A stretch of 16,512 nucleotides of DNA from Mycobacterium sp. (GTDB taxonomy: Bacteria; Actinomycetota; Actinomycetes; Mycobacteriales; Mycobacteriaceae): contig JAOPWF010000001.1 in the NCBI GenBank assembly GCA_025965815.1, forward strand, positions 1-16,512, written 5' to 3'. The position numbers and the translations under genes are program-made. Shown piece by piece: positions 7,395-14,838 of this stretch. Every line of letters starts with the position of its first letter. The stretch's first letter is position 1. The notes under the pieces were generated by a model. That model saw nothing but the letters and a program-made list of their open reading frames with translations. It made no database searches and was not told the DNA's origin.

Positions 7395-7730
7395 TTACTT
7401 GGGACGTAGGCTTCTGGCGTAATCGGCTCCGCGGGTGACCCATTGCTGCAGTTGACGTTTCGTCCTCACCCCGTCGGCATCAACCCGTAGCCAGCCACGG
7501 GTTTCGCGGCCCGCCGCCATCACCATGGGTGCGACGTGATCGCACTCGAGGAGTTTGTCGGTGTCGTCGGGCGGCACCCGGACCATCAGCCCGCCCCTGC
7601 CGCTGGCGGCGACGGCCATGTTGCCGTTGATCAAGAACGCCAGCCCACCGAACATCCGCTTCTCGTCGACTCCGCCCTGGGGACCGAGGAGCTCACGGAT
7701 GCGGTCGGCCAGTTCGGTGTCGTAGGCCAT
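7395..7730 (-). CDS. TfoX N-terminal domain protein
   Basis: A 111-residue protein beginning at ATG 7730. It consists of a single TfoX-N domain: a short N-terminal helix (LADRIRELLG), then the signature KRMFGGLAFLINGNMAVAA (about 24-42), a beta sheet with GLMVRVPPDD, and a Trp-containing C-terminal strand and helix (RGWLRVDADGV, LQQWVTRGADYARSL). In proteobacteria TfoX/Sxy controls competence genes. The stand-alone domain is widespread in actinobacteria, where its role is unknown, so regulation of competence should not be assumed. It ends 33 bp before the DUF72 start and begins 47 bp after the nitroreductase remnant, all on the same strand. Confidence 0.9.
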   Translation of the reverse strand: MAYDTELADRIRELLGPQGGVDEKRMFGGLAFLINGNMAVAASGRGGLMVRVPPDDTDKLLECDHVAPMVMAAGRETRGWLRVDADGVRTKRQLQQWVTRGADYARSLRPK

Positions 7731-7777
7731 CTGGTGACATTATCGCCGACGACCGACATCCACGAGTGGATCCGGGT

Positions 7778-8190
7778 TCAGTCGAGGTCGATTCGCACGG
7801 TGAGCAGATCACTGCCCATTACGCGGACCACCGCGCTGTTCATCCCGGGCAGCTCGCGCAGCCTGGCCACCGGGTCGTCGTCGGGCAACAGGTGAGCGGT
7901 GCCGGTTCGCCAGCGGCCATGGATGCGCACCCGCACGGAATGGTCGGCCTTGATGTTGAGGACATAGTGCGAGCGGTCGCCGTGCTCGGAGACCATCCAG
8001 AACTGGTCATCCACTACCCGGCCGCCGACCGCCGGCCGCCGACCGCCGTCCGCCGAGGCTGGCCGCTCTTGCGGCCTGTCGTGTCGAGCATGGTCATCGG
8101 CAGCCGCCGACCGATCGGGTTAACGATGCGCCGCTGTACATCGTGGACCAGCCTGCGTTTGAGGGTCTGCAGATTAGGCACGCGATTCAT
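7778..8190 (-). pseudogene. Deazaflavin (F420)-dependent nitroreductase, frameshifted by a 14-bp duplication
   Basis: The start ATG 8190-8188 overlaps the preceding gene's stop as ATGA. The first part reads MNRVPNLQTLKRR and then LDTTGRKSGQPRRTAVGG, the signature of the Ddn/deazaflavin-dependent nitroreductase family, but hits TAG at 8016-8014. The rest of the family sequence (DDQFWMVSEHGDRSHYVLNI, then VRVRIHGRWRTGTAHLLPDD) is open in another frame, ending at TGA 7778. An exact 14-bp tandem duplication lies at the junction; removing one copy gives one continuous 132-residue protein, the normal family length, reading GGRVVDDQFW across the join. Members reduce quinones or nitro compounds with F420H2. 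The downstream fragment could start at GTG 8014, overlapping the TAG, but both parts are needed for the fold, so loss of function is likely. Confidence 0.85.
8020..8047. repeat. Exact 14-bp tandem duplication
   Basis: Two adjacent identical copies occupy 8020-8033 and 8034-8047. On the coding (minus) strand each reads GGCGGTCGGCGGCC. Because 14 is not a multiple of three, the second copy shifts the nitroreductase frame and creates a TAG directly after the repeat. The copies have no mismatch, which suggests a recent slippage event or a reversible switch. Confidence 0.92.
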
Positions 8191-8375
8191 TCCGCGTCGG
8201 CGGCGATCGCCCACGACCCGACCCTGGTATAGCCGGAGTCGTAGATGTCCTGCTTGTCGCCGGGCTCCAGGTCGTCCAGATCCTTCATCGCCCCACCCCA
8301 ATAACGCAGAATTCTGCCGAGCTCGCCGCTGACATCAGCGGTATCAGGCAGGTTCACCTCCAGAATGAATTTCAT
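8187..8375 (-). CDS. Small conserved actinobacterial protein (62 aa)
   Basis: A 62-residue protein, MKFILEVNLPD at the N-terminus followed by ELGRILRYWGGAMKDLDDLE and ending GYTRVGSWAIAADAE. The pattern of one opening beta strand, a helix with LGRILRYWGG, and a closing VGSWAI strand resembles small hypothetical proteins I have seen in mycobacteria and other actinobacteria; no function is known. The start ATG 8375-8373 has a GGGAG ribosome-binding site about six bases upstream. It begins inside the last 32 bp of the LLM gene and its TGA overlaps the nitroreductase ATG, so three redox-associated genes are translationally linked. No signal peptide or membrane segment is present. Confidence 0.75.
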   Translation of the reverse strand: MKFILEVNLPDTADVSGELGRILRYWGGAMKDLDDLEPGDKQDIYDSGYTRVGSWAIAADAE

Positions 8376-9402
8376 GGCGACTCCCAGATCGTGTCCACCC
8401 CAGTTTAGGGCCCAGCCGTTCGGCCATGTCAGTGACGATCTGGACGTAGTCGCTCTCCTCGAACGAGAACGGCAGCGCGAACACCACTTCGTCGGAGCGT
8501 CGGAAGCCCGCGTGGGCAAACAGCTTTTCGGCGAGTTCGTCGGAAGTCCCGACGTAGTCGGGGGAGAACAGCATCCCGCGCGGACCTTGCGGCGTCTTGG
8601 TCCGCTCGAATCGGCTCGCGGCGTAGGCCCGGTATCGGCCGACCTGCTCGGCCGAGGCCGAGTCGGTGGGAATTACGACCAGTCCCTGGGACACTCGCGC
8701 CGTCTCGGGCCGTGGGTGGTGCGCACGAAAGGCGTCGATCTGCTCGGCCTGGATGGTGGCGAAGTCCCGTGACTCGGTGCCCTCGGTGCTGACCACGGAG
8801 CTGGTCAGGTAGTTGATGCCCTGTTGGCCGGCCCAGATTGCCGACGACAGGCCGCCGCCGTACCAGACCCGGTCGGCCAGGCCCGGTGAATACGGCTGCA
8901 CCCGGCGCGAGTACTGCTCTATGCCGATCGTGCCCTCGAAGTCGCTGACCGGCTCGCCGCGCAGGCATTCCAGCAGCCGGACGACACGATCCTTGGAGAA
9001 GTTCTCCACCGCATGGGTCTCGGGATAGAGCTTGGCCTTGAAATGCTCGTAGAGCATCGGCGTACCGACGGACACCCCGGGATTGACCCTCCCGTTGGAT
9101 AGGAGGTCCGCGGTGGCCAGGTCTTCGGCCAGCCGCAGCGGATTCTCCAGGCCAAGCGGAATCACCGCGGTGCCCAGCTCGATATGGCTGGTGCGTTGAC
9201 TTGCCGCGGCCAGCATCGCCACCGGGGAGGAGATGCCCGGTTGCAGGTGCCGGTTGCGCAGCCAGACGGTGTCGAAACCGAGCGCTTCGGCGCGCTCGAT
9301 CATCTGCAACGTCTGCTCATGCCCGGGTCCCGGATCGGCCTCGTCGAACCGGCCGATCGTGAGGAACCCGAGCTTGCGCAGCGGTTTTCCCTGCTCCGGC
9401 AT
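8344..9402 (-). CDS. LLM-class flavin-dependent oxidoreductase
   Basis: A 352-residue luciferase-like monooxygenase-family protein starting at ATG 9402, with an AGGGAGGGG ribosome-binding site immediately upstream. Family features include the N-terminal barrel strand LGFLTIGRF (11-19), AEALGFDTVWLRNRH (38-52), IELGTAVIPLGLENPLRLAE (74-93), and LLSNGRVNPGVSVG (100-113), the usual LSGGR-type loop. The barrel binds FMN or coenzyme F420. The adjoining F420-type nitroreductase makes F420 plausible, but the cofactor cannot be read directly. The substrate is unknown. Its 3' end overlaps the 62-aa gene by 32 bp. Only 18 bases separate its start from the large inverted repeat, so its promoter must lie within or upstream of that repeat, or it depends on read-through from lon. 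Confidence 0.92.
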   Translation of the reverse strand: MPEQGKPLRKLGFLTIGRFDEADPGPGHEQTLQMIERAEALGFDTVWLRNRHLQPGISSPVAMLAAASQRTSHIELGTAVIPLGLENPLRLAEDLATADLLSNGRVNPGVSVGTPMLYEHFKAKLYPETHAVENFSKDRVVRLLECLRGEPVSDFEGTIGIEQYSRRVQPYSPGLADRVWYGGGLSSAIWAGQQGINYLTSSVVSTEGTESRDFATIQAEQIDAFRAHHPRPETARVSQGLVVIPTDSASAEQVGRYRAYAASRFERTKTPQGPRGMLFSPDYVGTSDELAEKLFAHAGFRRSDEVVFALPFSFEESDYVQIVTDMAERLGPKLGWTRSGSRHEIHSGGEPA

Positions 9403-9420
9403 GCCCCTCCCTTTCGTAGA

Positions 9421-9478
9421 CGAGCAGACGCAGAATCGCGTCTATCAGTCTTCGACTGTGCGATTCTGCGTCTGCTCG
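9421..9478. repeat. Perfect 19-bp inverted repeat with a nested hairpin, lon/LLM gap
   Basis: The arms CGAGCAGACGCAGAATCGC (9421-9439) and its exact reverse complement (9460-9478) flank a 20-base loop. Within the loop, CAGTC-TTC-GACTG (9446-9458) forms a second stem. The structure starts 11 bases after the lon stop codon, so a terminator role for lon on the minus strand is likely, although no T-run follows. The length and perfection of the arms and the nested stem are more than a terminator needs, and suggest a dispersed mycobacterial intergenic element; only one copy is in this window. Confidence 0.85.
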
Positions 9479-9489
9479 CGGTTCAGTTG

Positions 9490-11817
9490 TTAGGCGGCTG
9501 TGGCCGCGGCCGTCCCAGCCTCGGCGGCAGGCTCAAGCGCCCGCGCGACGATCTCGGCAACGTCGGTCATCGGCTGGACATCCAGCGCCTCGAGCACCTC
9601 GGCCGGGACGTCGTCCAGGTCGGGTTCGTTGCGCTGCGGGATGAACACCGTTGACAGACCGGCCCGTTGGGCGGCCAGCAGCTTCTGCTTGACCCCGCCG
9701 ATGGGCAGCACCCGGCCGTTCAGGGTGACCTCGCCGGTCATCCCGACATCCGAGCGCACCTGACGTCCGGTGGCCATCGAGACCAGTGCGGTCACCATGG
9801 TGACACCGGCAGACGGGCCGTCCTTGGGTACCGCGCCCGCGGGGACGTGCACGTGGATGCGGCGGTCCAGTGTCGCGGGGTCCACGCCCAGTTGCTCGGC
9901 GTGCGAGCGGACGTAGGACAGCGCGATCTGTGCCGACTCCTTCATGACGTCACCGAGTTGTCCGGTGAGCTGCAGGCCCGCTTCGCCGTCGGTCGAGCCG
10001 GCTTCGATGTAGAGCACATCGCCGCCGAGACCGGTGACCGCCAGGCCGGTGGCCACACCGGGAACCGCAGTGCGCTCCGCCGACTCCGGCATGAACCGGG
10101 GTCGACCGAGATACCCGACCAGATCCGGCTCGTCCACCGTCAACGGGGTCGGGTCGGCCGCCAGCTTCGTCGTCGCCTTACGCAACGCCTTGGCCAGCAG
10201 TCGCTCGAACTGCCGTACACCCGGTTCGCGGGTGTAGTCCGCGGCGATCTTGTGCAGTGCGGCGTCGGTGACCGTGACCTCCCCGGACGTCAGCGCGGCG
10301 CGGTCCCGCTGCCGGGGCAGCAGGAAGTCCCGCGCGATGGCGACCTTGTCGTCCTCGGTGTAGCCGTCGATCTGCACCAGCTCCATGCGGTCCAGCAGGG
10401 CCGACGGGATGTTCTCGATGACGTTGGCCGTCGCCAGGAACACGACGTCGGACAGGTCGAGATCCAGGTCCAGGTAGTGGTCGCGGAACGTGTGGTTCTG
10501 CGCGGGGTCCAGGACCTCCAGCAGCGCCGCACTCGGGTCGCCGCGGTAGTCGGAGCCGACCTTGTCGATCTCGTCGAGCAGCACGACGGGGTTCATCGAC
10601 CCCGCCTCACCGATCGCCCGCACGATTCGGCCCGGCAAGGCACCCACATAGGTACGCCGGTGACCACGGATCTCGGCCTCATCCCGCACGCCGCCAAGGG
10701 CGACGCGGACGAATTTGCGACCCAGCGCACGGGCGACACTTTCACCCAGCGAGGTCTTGCCCACCCCGGGCGGACCGGCCAGCACCATCACAGCACCGGA
10801 GCCGCGGCCGCCGACGACCTGCAGTCCGCGCTTGGCACGCCGGGCACGCACCGCCAAATACTCGACGATGCGGTCCTTGACGTCGTCCAGACCGTGGTGG
10901 TCGGCGTCCAGAATTTCACGTGCCGACTTCAGGTCGGTCGAGTCCTCCGTCGTCGTGTTCCACGGCAGGTCGAGCACGGTGTCCAGCCAGCTACGGATCC
11001 AGCCGCCCTCAGGGCTCTGCTCGCTTGAGCGTTCCAGCTTGCCGACCTCACGCAGGGCCGCCTCACGCACCTTCTCGGGCAGGTCGGCAGCCTCGACGCG
11101 GGCCCGGTAGTCGTCCGAACCGTCGGGTTCGCGCTCGCCGAGCTCCTTGCGGATAGCCGCCATCTGCTGACGCAGCAGGAACTCCTTCTGCGTCTTCTCC
11201 ATGCCTTCGCGGACGTCTTCGGCGATCTTGTCGTTGACCTCCACCTCGGCGAGGTGGTCGTTGGTCCAGTCGATCAGCACGCGGAGCCGCTCGGCGACAT
11301 CCTCGGTTTCCAGCAGCTGCCGCTTCTGGACGTCGGTCAGGTAAGACGCATAGCCCGAGGTGTCGGCCAATGCCGACGGGTCGCTCAGCTTGTTCACCAC
11401 ATCGACGATCTGCCAGGCCTCGCGGCGCTGCAGCATCGCCAGCAGCAGCTTCTTGTACTCCGCCGCCAACGCGATCGTCGCCTCAGTGGGCTCGGACTCG
11501 GCCACTTCATTCACTGTGACCCACAGCGCCGCACCGGGCCCGGTGGTCCCGGCCCCGATGTGCGCCCTGCGCTCACCCCTCAGGACCGCAGCAATGGTCC
11601 CGCCGATGCGCCCGACCTGCACGATCGAGGCGAGCACGCCATAGGACGGGTAACGATCATCCAGCCGTGGGGCAATGAGCAGCTTTCCCGACTCACTCGC
11701 CCGCGCCGCGTCGACGGCAGCACGCGCCGCGTCGTCGAGTTCAATTGGCACCACCATTCCGGGCAGCACCACCGGGTCGCTGATCAGCAACACCGGCACT
11801 GATTTGGCTTCAGCCAT
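9490..11817 (-). CDS. lon: ATP-dependent Lon protease
   Basis: A complete LonA protease of 775 residues. It has an N-terminal substrate-binding domain beginning PVLLISDPVVLPGMVVPIEL, a coiled central region, an AAA+ module with Walker A GPPGVGKT (348-355) and Walker B VVLLDEID (411-418), and a C-terminal peptidase domain with catalytic Ser669 in PKDGPSAG and Lys712 in GGVKQKLLAA; the 43-residue Ser-Lys spacing matches E. coli Lon. It degrades misfolded and regulatory proteins in the cytosol. I chose ATG 11817 over the adjacent TTG 11820, because the GGAGGA site (11826-11821) leaves no spacing for TTG. The gene lies between two hairpins and has its own putative heat-shock promoter and HAIR operator. 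Lon is absent from M. tuberculosis and present in M. smegmatis, which informs the species guess. The C-terminus ends in an Ala/Thr/Glu-rich tail. Confidence 0.97.
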   Translation of the reverse strand: MAEAKSVPVLLISDPVVLPGMVVPIELDDAARAAVDAARASESGKLLIAPRLDDRYPSYGVLASIVQVGRIGGTIAAVLRGERRAHIGAGTTGPGAALWVTVNEVAESEPTEATIALAAEYKKLLLAMLQRREAWQIVDVVNKLSDPSALADTSGYASYLTDVQKRQLLETEDVAERLRVLIDWTNDHLAEVEVNDKIAEDVREGMEKTQKEFLLRQQMAAIRKELGEREPDGSDDYRARVEAADLPEKVREAALREVGKLERSSEQSPEGGWIRSWLDTVLDLPWNTTTEDSTDLKSAREILDADHHGLDDVKDRIVEYLAVRARRAKRGLQVVGGRGSGAVMVLAGPPGVGKTSLGESVARALGRKFVRVALGGVRDEAEIRGHRRTYVGALPGRIVRAIGEAGSMNPVVLLDEIDKVGSDYRGDPSAALLEVLDPAQNHTFRDHYLDLDLDLSDVVFLATANVIENIPSALLDRMELVQIDGYTEDDKVAIARDFLLPRQRDRAALTSGEVTVTDAALHKIAADYTREPGVRQFERLLAKALRKATTKLAADPTPLTVDEPDLVGYLGRPRFMPESAERTAVPGVATGLAVTGLGGDVLYIEAGSTDGEAGLQLTGQLGDVMKESAQIALSYVRSHAEQLGVDPATLDRRIHVHVPAGAVPKDGPSAGVTMVTALVSMATGRQVRSDVGMTGEVTLNGRVLPIGGVKQKLLAAQRAGLSTVFIPQRNEPDLDDVPAEVLEALDVQPMTDVAEIVARALEPAAEAGTAAATAA

Positions 11818-11820
11818 CAA

Positions 11821-11826
11821 TCCTCC
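11821..11826 (-). promoter_or_regulatory. Ribosome-binding site of lon
   Basis: GGAGGA on the minus strand directly precedes the TTG at 11820-11818 and the ATG at 11817-11815. Only the ATG has usable spacing, three to four bases from the core, so this site decides the start. The spacing is at the short end of normal. Confidence 0.7.
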
Positions 11827-11829
11827 AAA

Positions 11830-11850
11830 GTTCAGTCGTATGGGCTCAAC
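11830..11850 (-). promoter_or_regulatory. HAIR-like operator (HspR box) upstream of lon
   Basis: The minus strand reads GTTGAGC, seven bases, then ACTGAAC. This has exactly the 7-7-7 architecture of the HspR-associated inverted repeat (consensus CTTGAGT-N7-ACTCAAG) and matches 10 of 14 half-site positions, including the TTGAG core. HspR represses dnaK, clpB and, in Streptomyces, lon. The box overlaps the predicted -10 and start point and lies just before the ribosome-binding site, a suitable place for repression. Binding is inferred from sequence only. Confidence 0.65.
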
Positions 11851-11874
11851 CCTGCGGTTCTCCGGTTTGTTCCC
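11847..11874 (-). promoter_or_regulatory. Putative ECF-sigma (SigH/SigE-like) promoter of lon
   Basis: On the minus strand GGGAACA (11874-11868) is followed after 17 bases by GTTG (11850-11847), resembling the GGAA(C/T)...GTT pattern of mycobacterial SigH/SigE promoters. Transcription would start near 11839, giving a leader of about 20 bases. The -10 overlaps the HAIR-like box. A perfect CTCCGG-N7-CCGGAG dyad (11860-11878) also overlaps the -35 region. Confidence 0.5.
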
Positions 11875-11941
11875 GGAGTTGAGCGCCGTTCGCCATCAGG
11901 GGATTGATGTCTCGGGTGCGAGACCATGCCTTCACACACCA

Positions 11942-11973
11942 ACGGCGGCGACCCGGGGGGAGGTCGCCGCCGT
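11942..11973. terminator. Hairpin terminator of fbpC
   Basis: Perfect 12-bp arms, ACGGCGGCGACC (11942-11953) and GGTCGCCGCCGT (11962-11973), around an 8-base loop begin 21 bases after the fbpC stop codon on the minus strand. No T-run follows, as is usual for many mycobacterial terminators. It separates fbpC from lon transcription. Confidence 0.75.
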
Positions 11974-11994
11974 CGGCCTTTCGGGGGAGAGCCG

Positions 11995-13437
<1,443 letters not shown>

Positions 13438-14838
13438 TCAGTTGCCGACGGCGGCCAGGGCCTTCCGTACCGTCGCCCGCCGCTCTTCGATGGCGCGGCC
13501 GATGTCCTGTAGCAGCAGGGGTTTGCGGGCGACCAGCTCTTCGATGTATTCGCGCTCGATCTGCAGGACGGTGACCTCTTCCAGCGCGACGGCACCCGCG
13601 CTCACCGGTTCGCGCGTCAGGGCGGTCTGCCCCAGGAAGTCGCCCTCCTCCAGGGTGCGGACGGGTATCACCGAGCCGTCCTCCGCGGTGACGGTCAACA
13701 GGACCCGGCCGTTGACCACGAACGTCATCCGTTTGGGAACCTGGCCGGCGAACTGGATCGTCTCGTCGGCCGCGTAGCGCATGATCCGGAATTGGGGCAC
13801 AAGCTCCTGCTGGTCGGAGGGACTCAGTCGCAGGGTTGGCGCAATGATGCGCAGGGACTCCTCCAGCCGTTCGGAGGTGGCGAAGTCGTCGTCGGCCTCG
13901 TCGAGGTGCAACTCCGCCCGCCGGGACGCGTACCAGAGCCAGCGCAGGAAGGTCGCCCGTGCCTCGCCGTCATCGGCAGGCGACTTCAGCGGGATCGACG
14001 TCTTGTACTCGTTGCCCCCTGCCGGCACCGCGGATGGCACGGCGTCGGGCCGCAGCTGGGGCAGCGTGCCCGCCACCCGGGTGAGCACGCCACACACGTC
14101 ATCGGGTGGATCGCTCAGCGAAAAGACGGTGACGACGGTGATCCTGTGCGCGCCAGGGGGTCGGCTGAGGTTGGTGAATGAGGCGGCGGCCAGCACCGAG
14201 TTGGGCATGATCTGCAGGCCGCTGCCGGTGTCGATGTGCGTGGCACGCCAGTTGACCTCGACCACTCGGCCGCGCGCCGACGGGGTGTCGACCCAGTCGC
14301 CGAGCTGAAACGGCTGCTCGAACAGCACCAGGAGGCCTGAGATGATCTGACCGACGGAGTTCTGCAGCGCTAGCCCGAGGACGATCGACGAGATCCCGAG
14401 CGCGGTGAACAGGCCGCCGACGTTCGCGCCCCAGATGTAGGAGAAGATCAGCGCCAATCCCACGGCGATCACCGCGAACCGCGCGACCTCGACGAAGATC
14501 GACGGAATTCGCTTGCGCCAGGTTCCTTCCGGGGCGCCCTGGAAGAGCGTGGCGTTCAGCCCGGACAGCAGCAGGATCAGCACCACGAAGCCGAACACTG
14601 TGGCGACGATGCGCACCGGCGTCGCCTCGGCCGACACCTCGGTCGCCTTGACGAGGAGGATCAGCAGCGCCCCGAGCGGCAGAATGTAGTTGCGCAGGAG
14701 GCCCACCGGCCTGGCGAGGAAGTTGCCCCGACGGGCGAGCGCGTTGTGCAGTTCGGTCAGGACGACCAATCCGATCGGCAGTCCTACCGCGACCGCGATG
14801 GCCCAGTAGAACCACGGCGCGTCCAGCACGCTGGTCAC
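13438..14838 (-). CDS. MscS-type mechanosensitive channel with C-terminal cNMP-binding-like domain
   Basis: A 466-residue membrane protein; the GTG start 14838-14836 overlaps the cyclase stop as GTGA. Four hydrophobic segments are visible: about 9-30, 51-64, 77-98 and 117-137. The pore-lining MscS helix follows (GISSIVLGLALQNSVGQIIS, 148-167), then the beta domain with LGDWVDT and WRATHIDTGSGLQIMPNS. A cyclic-nucleotide-binding-like domain occupies about 345-440. Its phosphate-binding cassette reads EGDFLGQTALTREPVSAGAVA: the Glu that binds the ribose is Gln404-like and the phosphate-binding Arg is replaced, so binding of cAMP or cGMP may be altered or lost. The cyclase-channel pairing matches Rv2435c-Rv2434c of M. 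tuberculosis. It would gate ions or small solutes in the inner membrane under turgor and possibly nucleotide control. Confidence 0.93.
   Translation of the reverse strand: MTSVLDAPWFYWAIAVAVGLPIGLVVLTELHNALARRGNFLARPVGLLRNYILPLGALLILLVKATEVSAEATPVRIVATVFGFVVLILLLSGLNATLFQGAPEGTWRKRIPSIFVEVARFAVIAVGLALIFSYIWGANVGGLFTALGISSIVLGLALQNSVGQIISGLLVLFEQPFQLGDWVDTPSARGRVVEVNWRATHIDTGSGLQIMPNSVLAAASFTNLSRPPGAHRITVVTVFSLSDPPDDVCGVLTRVAGTLPQLRPDAVPSAVPAGGNEYKTSIPLKSPADDGEARATFLRWLWYASRRAELHLDEADDDFATSERLEESLRIIAPTLRLSPSDQQELVPQFRIMRYAADETIQFAGQVPKRMTFVVNGRVLLTVTAEDGSVIPVRTLEEGDFLGQTALTREPVSAGAVALEEVTVLQIEREYIEELVARKPLLLQDIGRAIEERRATVRKALAAVGN

Noticed and set aside
9667..11028. 453-codon + strand open frame opposite lon
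   Set aside because: It is an antisense shadow of lon with no recognisable family or ribosome-binding site.
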